Assembly: GCF_011516645.4 (NCBI RefSeq)
Contig: NZ_CP088285.1
Coordinates: 9,132,501 to 9,196,500, forward strand
DNA: 64,000 bases
Origin: Bradyrhizobium septentrionale
Lineage (GTDB): Bacteria; Pseudomonadota; Alphaproteobacteria; Rhizobiales; Xanthobacteraceae
Reading direction: 5' to 3'
Program-made: the position numbers and the translations under genes
Notes under the pieces: generated by a model
The model's database searches: none
Told to the model about the DNA's origin: nothing
Seen by the model: only the letters and a program-made list of their open reading frames with translations
Shown: positions 17,862-26,760 of the stretch, one piece after another
Layout of the letters: every line of letters starts with the position of its first letter
Numbering within the stretch: position 1 is the stretch's first letter

Positions 17862-18528
17862 GGCGGATCTCCCTGACGCCGGTTTTCGGATCGACATCGG
17901 CGCCGTTGCGCCAGCTGCTGCGGAAGGTCTCGAGCAACGATTTCGGCCGCCGGTCGACGTTGATCACCTTGCCTTCGGCATCGAGACGAAACCGCACCGC
18001 GGTCTTCTCGTCGCCGGTGTGATCGACTGTTAGCTTGTCGTCGAAGATCACCTGCGCGGTCGGATTGAGCTTCTGCACCTTGACATTGGCCTGCACCGGC
18101 TCGCCGGTCGTCGCCACGAAATGCGAGATGTTGACGGTGTATTCGCCAGCGACGATGCCGCGCAGCGTGACGATCTCCTCGCGGATCGGCGAGGCGATCT
18201 TCTTGCCGTTGACGATGATGAAGTCGTTGGCGCCGCCGCGATCATCGCGGTCGAGCGTCAGGAAACCGGCCTCGCGATGCCGGTACCAGGCGATGTTGCC
18301 GGCCGGATCCTGCACGAACAGGTCGAGATCGTCAGGATGATTGTCCGGCCAGTCCATCGTGATGATGAACTCGGCCTTGGATTCGATCTTGCCTTCCTTG
18401 GAGTCCGGCGACACCGCCAGCAGCGCCAGGAAGAACAGGAAGGCGATCACCTGCAGCGCCTTGAACAGCATGACGCCGAGCGGATCGAACGGCTCCTCGC
18501 GCGGATAGAGGCCGAACTCATCCATCAT
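17854..18528 (-). CDS. Single-span periplasmic protein, probable ExbD-like partner of unknown family
   Basis: A 224-aa protein with a short cytoplasmic N-terminus, one membrane helix (about residues 19-40, MLFKALQVIAFLFFLALLAV) and a large periplasmic part. That topology is like ExbD/TolR, but the periplasmic domain is different: it holds NHPDDLDLFVQDPAGNIAWY and a beta-rich region (AGEYTVNISHFVATTGEPVQ) resembling extracellular beta-sandwich domains. Its ATG overlaps the channel gene's stop by 4 nt. It could transduce proton flow to an envelope target; function not known. Confidence 0.78.
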   Translation of the reverse strand: MMDEFGLYPREEPFDPLGVMLFKALQVIAFLFFLALLAVSPDSKEGKIESKAEFIITMDWPDNHPDDLDLFVQDPAGNIAWYRHREAGFLTLDRDDRGGANDFIIVNGKKIASPIREEIVTLRGIVAGEYTVNISHFVATTGEPVQANVKVQKLNPTAQVIFDDKLTVDHTGDEKTAVRFRLDAEGKVINVDRRPKSLLETFRSSWRNGADVDPKTGVREIRRE

Positions 18529-19292
18529 GTCGGCGTTCCAAGGCGACGCTCCAAAGCCGGGGTGACGTGCGTCTCAGTCAGCACGACGGCATCGGAAAAC
18601 ACCCGCTGGGTCGCGGAATCGAGCATGTAGTACTGGATCCGGACCAGGATCGATCCGATCAGCCCGGCCAGCGTCGTGTACATCGCGACCGCCATGCCGT
18701 CGCTCATCAGGCCCATCGAGGATTTCATCGCGACCTTGTCGGCGGCATCGAGCGAGGCGATCGGCGCCAGCATGATGATGAATCCGATGATGGTGCCGAG
18801 CAGGCCGAGCTTCATCAGCGTGTCGGAAACAAAGGCGCCGAAGCCGTTGGAACCGCGCAGGCGGTCGGCCAGCGTCCGCAGCAGCAGGGTCTGGTCGATG
18901 CGGCCTTTGGCCTGGGCCTCGGCCTTCTGCACCAGGCTCTTGATGTGATCGGTGACGAGGCCACCGGGCAGGCCGCGCGTATCTGACACAAGCGCCCTGG
19001 CGCCATCGGGCGCCGCGAGGATCGCGCGGCAGCCGCGCGCCACCTCGCCTTCCCGCGCAATTGCCCGCGTCCGCCAGAAGCAATGGATGCAGGTGAGGAT
19101 GTAGAGCACGGCGATGACGCTGGAAATGTAGGTGCGGTCGGACGACACCATCAGGCGGATCAGCCCGTAGCGCCACAGCAGGAAGGCGGCGAACACCGAA
19201 AGGCCGGTGAAGATCATCCAGAGCAGCAGGACGCTGCGCTCCGCCGCCTCCGGGCCGGCCGATGCGGCCACAGCTTCGACCTTGGCATCCAT
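18525..19292 (-). CDS. MotA/TolQ/ExbB-family proton channel protein
   Basis: A 255-aa inner-membrane protein. Hydrophobic segments lie at about residues 20-42, 53-72, 158-180 and 195-216. The last two carry the family's channel motif (SDTLMKLGLLGTIIGFIIML, then AMYTTLAGLIGSILVRIQYY) flanking a large cytoplasmic loop. Such proteins form pentamers converting proton flux into work on a single-span partner. Here the partners are the two overlapping genes downstream and not exbD/tolR/motB homologues, so this is a non-standard system. Confidence 0.85.
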   Translation of the reverse strand: MDAKVEAVAASAGPEAAERSVLLLWMIFTGLSVFAAFLLWRYGLIRLMVSSDRTYISSVIAVLYILTCIHCFWRTRAIAREGEVARGCRAILAAPDGARALVSDTRGLPGGLVTDHIKSLVQKAEAQAKGRIDQTLLLRTLADRLRGSNGFGAFVSDTLMKLGLLGTIIGFIIMLAPIASLDAADKVAMKSSMGLMSDGMAVAMYTTLAGLIGSILVRIQYYMLDSATQRVFSDAVVLTETHVTPALERRLGTPT

Positions 19293-19570
19293 ACTGCGCT
19301 CGCTCCCTGTGTTCCATGAGGCTCTGCGAGGGCCTCATTTGCCGTTAGAGCAGAGCCGGCCGGTGCCGTCCAAAGACATCTGCCCAAGTTTCGTCGGGCA
19401 AATTTCCCGACCTGCATAGCTTCGCATGCTTGCGATTGGCGGGGAATACCGGTGCTGTTAGCATCGCTCTCTCGTTTGAGCACGACCTCCGCGCACACGC
19501 GTTCCGCGTTTGTCGCGAGGGAAACCGGCTCACGCTTTTCCGGATCATGTTCCGGCCGTGGAGTGATCGC

Positions 19571-20944
19571 ATGCGCCTCGTGCTTCAACTGGTCGCCCGC
19601 CTGCTCGTCATCGTCGCGCTGTGCCTCGGCGCCGCCACCGTCTGGGCCACGATCGACGCCTATCGCAGCGTCGATCGCGCCACCGCGGCGTCCGCCGAGC
19701 GGGTCTCGCAGGCGCTCGAGGCGCTGTACTGGCGCGAATTGCTGCTGCGCAGCAACCGGATGCGCGAGCAATTGCTGCCGGCGCCGGAGTGGCGCACCAT
19801 CGAAACCATGGGCCTGATCGCGCCCGGGATCTGCGTGCAATTCGAACCGGCCGGCGCGTTCGAGAAGCCGCTGTGCGGCCAGAGCAAGGGCATCGGCAAC
19901 GCGCCGCCGCGCTGGTTCGCGGCGGGAGTGCAGATGGTGCTCGGCGATCACGCCACCGTCGACCGGCCGATCAGCGCCCGCACCGCGACCGCGGGAACCG
20001 TCCGCGCGACCTCCGATCCGGATGCCGCCACCGCGCTCGCCTGGCAGCACATCCTGGACAACATCCATGTCGCGCTGCTGATGGCGCTCGCCATCGCGCT
20101 GCTCGCCTCGCTTGCCATCGCGCATACGCTGGCGCCGGCCCACGCGATCGTGTCAGCGCTGCGGCGCATGGCTGACGGCGAGTACCGCACCCCGCTGCCG
20201 CGCGTCCGCTCGATGGATCTCGCGATGATCGGCCGCGCCGTCGGCGATCTCGGCGACCGCCTCGCGCAGGCCGAGGAGGAACGCACGGTGCTGACGCGGC
20301 GGCTGCTCGAAATCCGCAACGACGAACGCCGCACACTGGCGCGCGAGCTGCACGACGAGTTCGGCCAGAACCTCACCGCGATCCTCGCCTTCGCCAACAC
20401 GATCGAGGCAAGCGCCGGGGACAAATACGCCGCCGGGACCGAAATTGCGCAGGACGCGCGGATGATCTCGCAGGCGACGCGCCGCATCATGGCCTGCCTG
20501 CGCGATACGCTGAACCGGCTGCGCCATCCGCCGGCCGAGGAGCTTGGGCTGGAGGCAAGCCTGGTCAATCTGGTCGACAGCTGGCGGTCGCGCACCGCGA
20601 CGCAGCCGCTGATCCAGCTCGATATGCAGGGCGACCTTGCCGATATCAGCGGCACGGTCGCAGCCACCGCCTATCGCGTCGCGCAGGAGTGCCTCACCAA
20701 CGCGCTGCGCCACAGCGACGCGCGCGAGATCGTGCTGCGGATCGAGCGGCGGACCGGAGCCGAGAACGCGCTGTTGGTGCGGGTCGAGGACGATGGCGGC
20801 GGCGACGCCGCCAAGGTGGCGCTGTCGGCGGGCTTCGGCCTCACCGGCGTCAGCGAGCGCGTCGCGGCGCTCGGCGGTTCGCTGTCGATCGCACGCGCCC
20901 GCCGCGGCCTCTCCGTCGCCGCCACGATTCCGCTTGCCGCCTGA
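19571..20944 (+). CDS. NarL-type sensor histidine kinase
   Basis: A 457-aa membrane sensor kinase. There are two membrane helices (about residues 4-24 and 158-180) around a periplasmic sensing domain of roughly 130 residues, then a HAMP-like linker (ALRRMADGEY). The HisKA_3 box is ERRTLARELHDEFGQNLTA with the phospho-accepting His; the ATPase has QECLTNALRHSDARE (N-box) and a GFGLTGVSERV G-box. The ATG at 19571 has GGAG 7 bp upstream; in-frame starts further up lack one. The cognate regulator follows 1 bp after the stop. Signal unknown. Confidence 0.92.
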   Translation: MRLVLQLVARLLVIVALCLGAATVWATIDAYRSVDRATAASAERVSQALEALYWRELLLRSNRMREQLLPAPEWRTIETMGLIAPGICVQFEPAGAFEKPLCGQSKGIGNAPPRWFAAGVQMVLGDHATVDRPISARTATAGTVRATSDPDAATALAWQHILDNIHVALLMALAIALLASLAIAHTLAPAHAIVSALRRMADGEYRTPLPRVRSMDLAMIGRAVGDLGDRLAQAEEERTVLTRRLLEIRNDERRTLARELHDEFGQNLTAILAFANTIEASAGDKYAAGTEIAQDARMISQATRRIMACLRDTLNRLRHPPAEELGLEASLVNLVDSWRSRTATQPLIQLDMQGDLADISGTVAATAYRVAQECLTNALRHSDAREIVLRIERRTGAENALLVRVEDDGGGDAAKVALSAGFGLTGVSERVAALGGSLSIARARRGLSVAATIPLAA

Positions 20945-20945
20945 G

Positions 20946-21614
20946 ATGACGACCGCGAAGACCCCAACCTTGAAGACTCGGGGCATCTCGATCCTCTTGG
21001 TCGACGATCATCCCGTCGTCCGCCAGGGCTACCGGCGCGTGCTCGAGCACCAGGACGATTTCCGCGTGGTCGCCGAGGCCGACAACGCCGCCAATGCCTA
21101 CCGGGAGTTCAAGTCGCACACGCCCGACGTCGTCGTGATGGACATCTCGATGCCGGGCGCGAGCGGGCTGGAAGCGATCCGCAACATCCGCGCGCGCGAC
21201 GCTGATGCCCGCATCCTCGTCTTCAGCATGCACAGCGAGGCGGCCCAGGTGAAGGCGGCGTTCAGCGCCGGCGCCAGCGGCTTTGTCACCAAGGGCAGCG
21301 AGCCGGCCGAGCTGATCGCGGCGATCCGCTCGGTGGCGCGCGGCGAGCCCGCCATGAGCGACGACGTCGCCCGGGTGCTCGCGCTGGAAAGCCTGGTGCC
21401 GACCAGATCGGCGCTCGACCAGCTCGGCGAGCGGGAGATCGAGATCCTCCGCCAGCTCGCGGCCGGCAACACCAAGGAGCAGATCGCGGCCAACCTCAAC
21501 CTCAGCACCAAGACCGTGCAGAACTACCACTACCTGATCAAGGCCAAGACCGGCCTGCGGACCGACGCCCAGCTGGTCCGCCTGGCCGTCGAATGCGGCC
21601 TGGCGAACCTGTAG
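20946..21614 (+). CDS. NarL/LuxR-family response regulator
   Basis: A 222-aa DNA-binding regulator paired with the kinase just upstream. The receiver domain has acidic residues D20/D21, the phosphorylated Asp66 in VVVMDISMPG, and Lys in GFVTKGSE. The LuxR helix-turn-helix is LGEREIEILRQLAAGNTKEQ, then IAANLNLSTKTVQNYHY. It starts 1 bp after the kinase stop, so they are one operon. Targets are not identifiable from sequence. Confidence 0.94.
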   Translation: MTTAKTPTLKTRGISILLVDDHPVVRQGYRRVLEHQDDFRVVAEADNAANAYREFKSHTPDVVVMDISMPGASGLEAIRNIRARDADARILVFSMHSEAAQVKAAFSAGASGFVTKGSEPAELIAAIRSVARGEPAMSDDVARVLALESLVPTRSALDQLGEREIEILRQLAAGNTKEQIAANLNLSTKTVQNYHYLIKAKTGLRTDAQLVRLAVECGLANL

Positions 21615-21622
21615 CGGGACCG

Positions 21623-21772
21623 CTCCCTCGCCCCGCTCTTGCGGGGAGAGAGCTGGGGTGAGGGGCTGTTTCCGCAGATTCGGTAACAGCGAGATTCGCG
21701 GAGACTCCCCCTCACCCGGAACGCATCTTGCGATGCGTTCCGACCTCTCCCCGCACGCGGGGCGAGGTGAAG
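21623..21772. repeat. Dispersed repeat, family D (copy 1)
   Basis: Long imperfect palindrome downstream of the response regulator. Outer arms are CCTCGCCCCGC and GCGGGGCGAGG-like, with an inner hairpin GGAACGCATCTTGCGATGCG. A related element is at 24644-24769. It fills most of the 320-bp gap before purB, where no gene is seen. Confidence 0.8.
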
Positions 21773-21934
21773 GGGAGCCGGGCTCAACCGGTCTTTTGCC
21801 TCCCGAAACAGCCGGTTTTCCCCTCCAAATGCCCCGAATGGGTGGCCTCCCCCGGCCCGATTTGCTAAAGCACGGCGTAAAAAACAATTCGGCCGGGAGC
21901 AGCCTTTGCACCCCGCCCCGCTTCGGAGTTTTCG

Positions 21935-23242
21935 ATGATCCCCCGCTATACCCGCCCGGAAATGGCTTCCATCTGGGAGCCGCAGACGCGTTTCAAGATC
22001 TGGTTCGAGATCGAGGCGCATGCCGCCGACGCGCTGGCCGAGCTCGGGGTGATCCCCAAGGAAGCCGCCAGGACGATCTGGGCCAAGGGCAAGGACGCCA
22101 CCTTCAACGTCGAGCGGATCGACGAGATCGAGCGTGAGACCAAGCACGACGTCATCGCCTTCCTGACCCATCTCGCCGAGATCGTCGGTCCCGAGGCCCG
22201 CTTCGTGCACCAGGGCATGACCTCCTCCGACGTGCTCGACACCTGCCTCAACGTCCAGCTCAAGCGCGCCGCCGACCTCTTGATCGCCGATCTCGACCGG
22301 GTGCTGGCGGCGCTGAAGACGCGCGCCTTCGAGCACAAGATGACACCGACCATCGGCCGCTCCCACGGCATCCATGCCGAGCCGGTCACCTTCGGCCTCA
22401 AGCTCGCCTATGCCCATGCCGAGTTCGCACGCGCCCGCGCCCGCCTGGTCGCCGCGCGCGACGAGATCTCGACCTGCGCGATCTCCGGCGCGGTCGGCAC
22501 CTTCGCCCAGATCGATCCGCGGGTCGAAGAGCACGTCGCGAAAGCGATGGGGCTGCGGCCAGAGCCGGTCTCGACGCAAGTCATCCCGCGCGACCGCCAC
22601 GCGATGTATTTTGCCACCCTCGGCGTGATCGCCGCCTCGGTCGAGCGGCTCGCGGTGGAGGTGCGCCATTTGCAGCGCACCGAGGTGCTGGAAGCGGAAG
22701 AGTTCTTCTCCGAAGGCCAGAAGGGCTCCTCGGCGATGCCGCACAAGCGCAATCCGGTGCTGTCGGAAAATCTCTCCGGCCTGTCGCGCATGGTGCGCGC
22801 CTATGTGACGCCGGCCCTGGAGAACGTCGCACTGTGGCACGAGCGCGATATCTCGCATTCCTCGGCCGAGCGCATGATGGGCCCCGATGCCACCGTGACA
22901 CTCGACTTCGCGCTGGTTCGCCTCGCCGGTCTGATCGAGAAGCTCCTGGTCTATCCGCAGAACATGCAGAAGAACCTCGACCGGCTCGGCGGCCTGGTGC
23001 ATTCGCAGCGCGTCCTGATCGCGCTGACCCAGAAGGGCGCCAGCCGCGAGGACGCCTACAAATTCGTGCAGCGCAACGCGATGCCGGTGTGGCGCGGCGA
23101 AGGCGACTTCCAGACGCTGCTGAAGCAGGACGCGGACGTGAAGAAATACATGACCGATGCCGAGATCGAGGAGAAGTTCGACCTCGGCTATCACCTCAAG
23201 CATGTCGACACGATCTTCAAGCGGGTGTTCGGCGAGAGCTGA
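21935..23242 (+). CDS. purB: Adenylosuccinate lyase
   Basis: Fumarase-superfamily enzyme (435 aa) acting twice in purine synthesis: SAICAR to AICAR, and adenylosuccinate to AMP. It starts MIPRYTRPEMASIWEPQTRF as in other bacterial PurB. It holds HQGMTSSDVLDTCLN (around 89), GRSHGIHAEPVTFGLK (catalytic His region) and the superfamily loop GSSAMPHKRNP. Length is standard. The other purine gene in the window is purL at 61058-63277, unlinked to it. Confidence 0.96.
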   Translation: MIPRYTRPEMASIWEPQTRFKIWFEIEAHAADALAELGVIPKEAARTIWAKGKDATFNVERIDEIERETKHDVIAFLTHLAEIVGPEARFVHQGMTSSDVLDTCLNVQLKRAADLLIADLDRVLAALKTRAFEHKMTPTIGRSHGIHAEPVTFGLKLAYAHAEFARARARLVAARDEISTCAISGAVGTFAQIDPRVEEHVAKAMGLRPEPVSTQVIPRDRHAMYFATLGVIAASVERLAVEVRHLQRTEVLEAEEFFSEGQKGSSAMPHKRNPVLSENLSGLSRMVRAYVTPALENVALWHERDISHSSAERMMGPDATVTLDFALVRLAGLIEKLLVYPQNMQKNLDRLGGLVHSQRVLIALTQKGASREDAYKFVQRNAMPVWRGEGDFQTLLKQDADVKKYMTDAEIEEKFDLGYHLKHVDTIFKRVFGES

Positions 23243-23252
23243 AGACCTTCTC

Positions 23253-23349
23253 CGTCATTCCGGGGCACGCGCACCGCGCGTGAACCCGGAATCTTGTGCC
23301 CCGATCTCGAGATTCCGGGTTCGATGCTGCGCTTCGCCCCGGAATGACA
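23253..23349. repeat. Palindromic repeat (family C) downstream of purB
   Basis: About 97 bp bounded by CGTCATTCCGGGG and CCCCGGAATGAC, with an inner palindrome (AACCCGGAATC and GATTCCGGGTT). One long hairpin can form. Only one copy is in the window, but its architecture matches families A and B. Confidence 0.8.
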
Positions 23350-23426
23350 GTCGCTTTTCCGTGACAAAGCGGCGGGTTACGCTACGCTGACCCGCCCTAC
23401 GAATGACAAGAAAACGGACGGTCCCC

Positions 23427-24599
23427 ATGCCCATCGTCAATCGCGTTGCCGCCCTCTCGGATGAAATGGCCGCCTGGCGCCACGACTTCCACGAGAACCC
23501 CGAACTGCTCTACGAGGTCCACCGCACCGCCGGCATCGTCGCCGACAGACTGCGCGAGTTCGGCTGCGACGAGGTGGTGACGGGGATCGGGCGCACCGGC
23601 GTGGTCGGCGTGATCCGCGGCCGCAAGTCCACCTCTGGAAAGACCATCGGGCTGCGCGCCGACATGGACGCGCTGCCGATCGCAGAAGCCTCGGGCGTCG
23701 CCTACGCCTCCAAGATTCCCGGCAAGATGCATGCCTGCGGCCATGACGGTCACACCGCGATGCTCTTGGGCGCCGCGAAATATCTCACCGAGACGCGCAA
23801 TTTCGACGGCACCGCGATCGTGATCTTCCAGCCCGCCGAGGAAGGCGGCGCCGGCGGCAAGGCGATGGTCGACGACGGGCTGATGACCCGCTGGGGCATC
23901 CAGGAGGTCTATGGCCTGCACAACATGCCGGGCTTGCCCGAGGGTTATTTCGCGACCACGCCGGGCCCGATGCTGGCCTCGTCGGACACGTTGAAAATCG
24001 TCGTGCACGGCAAGGGCGGCCACGCCGGCGCCGCCCCGCACGAGGCGGTCGACAGCGTGCTGATCGGCGCCCAGATCATCAATGCGCTGCAATCGATCGT
24101 GTCGCGCAATGTCGATCCGCTGAAATCCGCCGTCATCTCGATCACGATGTTCGAAGCCGGCACCGCGTTCAACGTGATCCCGGAGACCGTCACGCTGGGC
24201 GGCACCGTGCGCACGCTTGATCCGGGAGTGCGCGATCTGGTCGAGCGCCGGATCGGCGAGGTCGCCTCCAGCATAGCCAAAGCCTATGGCGGATCGGCCG
24301 AGACCGACTATGGGCGGATGTATCCGGTGACGCTGAACCACGCGCGCGAGGCCGGCGTCGCCGCCGAGGTCGCCCGCGATGTGGTCGGCGCCGACCGCGT
24401 CAATGACAATCTGGTGCCGGTGATGGGCGCCGAGGATTTTGCCTTCATGCTGGAAGCGCGCCCCGGCGCGTTCATGTTCCTCGGCATGGGCGACGGCCCG
24501 ATGTGCCACCACCCGGCCTACAAGTTCAACGACAACATCCTCGGCCACGGCGCGTCCTACTGGGTGCGGCTGGTCGAGAAGCAGATGCCGGCGGGCTAG
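23427..24599 (+). CDS. M20-family amidohydrolase (hippurate/N-acyl amino acid hydrolase type)
   Basis: Zinc-dependent amidohydrolase (390 aa) cleaving N-acyl or N-carbamoyl amino acids. Metal ligands are visible: HACGHDGHTAML, the glutamates in FQPAEEGGAGG, HNMPGLPEG, and a C-terminal His in GDGPMCHHPAY. The lid-domain motif GKGGHAGAAPHEAVD is also present. The ATG at 23427 (MPIVNRVAALSDEMAAWRHD) is preferred; an ATG 8 codons earlier is also possible. Exact substrate is not predictable. Confidence 0.9.
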   Translation: MPIVNRVAALSDEMAAWRHDFHENPELLYEVHRTAGIVADRLREFGCDEVVTGIGRTGVVGVIRGRKSTSGKTIGLRADMDALPIAEASGVAYASKIPGKMHACGHDGHTAMLLGAAKYLTETRNFDGTAIVIFQPAEEGGAGGKAMVDDGLMTRWGIQEVYGLHNMPGLPEGYFATTPGPMLASSDTLKIVVHGKGGHAGAAPHEAVDSVLIGAQIINALQSIVSRNVDPLKSAVISITMFEAGTAFNVIPETVTLGGTVRTLDPGVRDLVERRIGEVASSIAKAYGGSAETDYGRMYPVTLNHAREAGVAAEVARDVVGADRVNDNLVPVMGAEDFAFMLEARPGAFMFLGMGDGPMCHHPAYKFNDNILGHGASYWVRLVEKQMPAG

Positions 24600-24643
24600 C
24601 TCAGCATGAGCCTAGGTTGAATAGCGGCCGCGAAGGCGACCTG

Positions 24644-24769
24644 CTCCCTCTCCCGCTTGCGGGGGAGGGCTGGGGTGGGGGCTCTCTCCGCGAGTCACAT
24701 TGTGGAGAGAGCCCCCACCCGCATCGCATCTTCAATGCGATGCGACCTCCCCCGCAAGCGGGAGAGGTG
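24644..24769. repeat. Dispersed repeat, family D (copy 2)
   Basis: Outer arms CTCTCCCGCTTGCGGGGGAG and CCCCCGCAAGCGGGAGAG, middle arms GGGGGCTCTCTCC and GGAGAGAGCCCCC, and an inner GCATCGCATC/GATGCGATGC. It occupies most of the 281-bp gap between the convergent amidohydrolase and agmatine-deiminase-like genes. Confidence 0.85.
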
Positions 24770-24880
24770 CATGCAGTCTGCCGCAAGATCGATCCAAACC
24801 GAATCCATCATGCGCTAGCTAAAGCCCGCTTAGCGCACGACATCACGCATATCAGCGGCTCGCGGCCGTGACCGCTGGTG

Positions 24881-25906
24881 TCACGGCCGCGGCTGCTGTT
24901 GCGTCGTGCAGTGAATGCCGCCGCCGCCGGCGGCGATGCCGTCGATGTTGAGCTGGATGATTTCCCGGTCCGGAAACAGCGCGCGCAACGTGTCGCGCGC
25001 GTTGCGGTCCGCGATCGCGTCGCCGAATTCAGGCGCGATCACGGCGCCGTTGCAAACATAGAAATTGATGTATCCGGCGGCGAAGTCCTTGTTGACCTTT
25101 GGCCGCACCGTCGACGGCCCCTGCAGCACCACGACCTCCAGGCGCCGGCCCTTCGCATCGACAGCGCCGCGCAGGAGGTCGAGGTGCCGCCTCGTCACCG
25201 CATGGTCAAACGACGACGGGTCCATCTCCAGTCCGGCCACGACAACGCCGGGACTGGCAAAGCGTGCATAGAAATCGGTATGCCCGTCGGTGATGTCCTT
25301 GCCGGCAATGCCAGGCAGCCAGATGATCTTGTCCAGCCCGAGCAGGCGAGACAATTCGGCCTCGCATTCGTCCCGGGACACACCCGGATTGCGATTTGGA
25401 TTGAGGACGCAGCTTTCGGTGATGATGGCAGTCCCCTCGCCGTCGACTTCGATCCCGCCGCCTTCCAGCACCAGGCGGGCCTTGATGAACACGGCTTTTG
25501 CGGCCCGGGCCACGTTCGCGGCGACCTCGGCATCGAGCGCATGGCGTTGCTTGTTGCCCCAGCCGTTGAAGTTGAAACCGACGGCGCCGAGTTGCCCCGA
25601 CGGATCCCTGACAAAAACCGGCCCGGTATCGCGCATCCACACGTCGTCGATCGCTTGAACGACGAGGCTGACCGAGGGGCCGCACAGCCGCGCGGCGATC
25701 TCCTGATCCTCCTCGCGCACCAGCATGTTGACGCGTTCATAGGCCGCGATCGCCTTGGCAATGCCGGCGAGATTTTCCCGCGCGACCGGAAGCAGCTTGC
25801 CACCCCAGATCGCGGCGCTGGCGCCAAAGGCCATCCAGGTCGCGGCATGCGGAGCGCCCTCGTCCGGCATCCGCCAGTTCGCATGATCCTGCGCCAATTG
25901 ATCCAC
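24881..25906 (-). CDS. Agmatine deiminase family protein
   Basis: A 341-aa guanidine-modifying enzyme of the peptidyl-arginine deiminase (PPAD/AguA) fold, expected to convert agmatine to N-carbamoylputrescine. Substrate and catalytic blocks: WMRDTGPVFV (about 91-100), LEGGGIEVDGEGT, TDGHTDFYARF and the terminal nucleophile motif GGGGIHCTTQQQP, the usual site of the catalytic Cys. No signal peptide. Polyamine genes are not adjacent, so agmatine is the family default, not proven. Confidence 0.88.
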   Translation of the reverse strand: MDQLAQDHANWRMPDEGAPHAATWMAFGASAAIWGGKLLPVARENLAGIAKAIAAYERVNMLVREEDQEIAARLCGPSVSLVVQAIDDVWMRDTGPVFVRDPSGQLGAVGFNFNGWGNKQRHALDAEVAANVARAAKAVFIKARLVLEGGGIEVDGEGTAIITESCVLNPNRNPGVSRDECEAELSRLLGLDKIIWLPGIAGKDITDGHTDFYARFASPGVVVAGLEMDPSSFDHAVTRRHLDLLRGAVDAKGRRLEVVVLQGPSTVRPKVNKDFAAGYINFYVCNGAVIAPEFGDAIADRNARDTLRALFPDREIIQLNIDGIAAGGGGIHCTTQQQPRP

Positions 25907-26013
25907 GAGCGCTCCGGCCGCGGTGGCCCTCCCTGTTTGTCACAAGGTAGCGCAGTTAGCCTCGCACGCGTGACCAATTTGGGACGCCCGGAGCCGCGGG
26001 CCGCCGCGAGGCT

Positions 26014-26577
26014 CTAGCGGGCGCCGTCCGCCTCACCCGCCCCCGCCATCCGTGCCACGACGCGGTCGCGCCTGACGAAATGATGGAAGGCGACCGCCGC
26101 GAGGTGCAGCACGATCAGCGCGAGCAGCACGTAGGCAAAGAAGATGTGGCGATCCTCATAGGCATCCGCCGCCGCCTTGTCGGGCGAGGTGATCTGGGGC
26201 ACGTGAAACAGGCCGAAGAAATCAGAATAATTCTGCGCGCGGGCGCCGGAATGCGCCCAGCCCAGCATCGCCACCAGGATGGTGACGGCATAGAGCGCAC
26301 CGTGGCTGATGCGGGCGGCGATCCGCTGCCAGGAGGGCGTGTCGGCCGGCAGCGCCGGCGTCGGATTGACGCCGCGCCAGACCAGCCTCAGCACCGTGAG
26401 CAGCAACACCAGATAGCCGATGTCGGCATGGATCGACCGATAGAAGAACTTGTCCGCCCGTGCCGGGATGTGGTTCATCCACCAGCCATAGGCCAGCATG
26501 CCGATGATGGTGATGCCCAGCACCCAGTGGAACGCACGGGCAAGCGAGCCCCAGCTCGCGGTGGTATTGCGGATCAT
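26014..26577 (-). CDS. Cytochrome b561 (CybB-like)
   Basis: A 187-aa diheme inner-membrane cytochrome, about four membrane helices. Heme-ligand histidines sit in the expected places: SLARAFHWVLG (helix 1), RSIHADIGYLVL (helix 2), RISHGALYAVT (helix 3) and VLHLAAVAFHHFVR (helix 4). Such proteins accept electrons from quinol or superoxide; partner unknown. The ATG at 26577 gives the normal start MIRNTTASWGS; the longer in-frame extension crosses murI antisense and is rejected. Divergent from murI across 183 bp. Confidence 0.9.
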   Translation of the reverse strand: MIRNTTASWGSLARAFHWVLGITIIGMLAYGWWMNHIPARADKFFYRSIHADIGYLVLLLTVLRLVWRGVNPTPALPADTPSWQRIAARISHGALYAVTILVAMLGWAHSGARAQNYSDFFGLFHVPQITSPDKAAADAYEDRHIFFAYVLLALIVLHLAAVAFHHFVRRDRVVARMAGAGEADGAR

Positions 26578-26760
26578 GGTGGATTGGTCCCCGGCGGCCC
26601 CGTTTGGATTTCGCACGTCGCAGCAATAGCTTGCCCTGATACTTGCAGGTATCTGCCAAAGCCATATGAAATTCCCGCCCTTCACCGCCTTTTGTCGGCC
26701 CAACTCGCCGGATAGCCAAAAACAACTGAATGGTAACCCTGGTTCGGATAGAATTTCCGC

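Noticed and set aside
21530..23203. A 557-codon minus-strand frame across purB
   Set aside because: Antisense shadow of adenylosuccinate lyase that also runs through a dispersed repeat.
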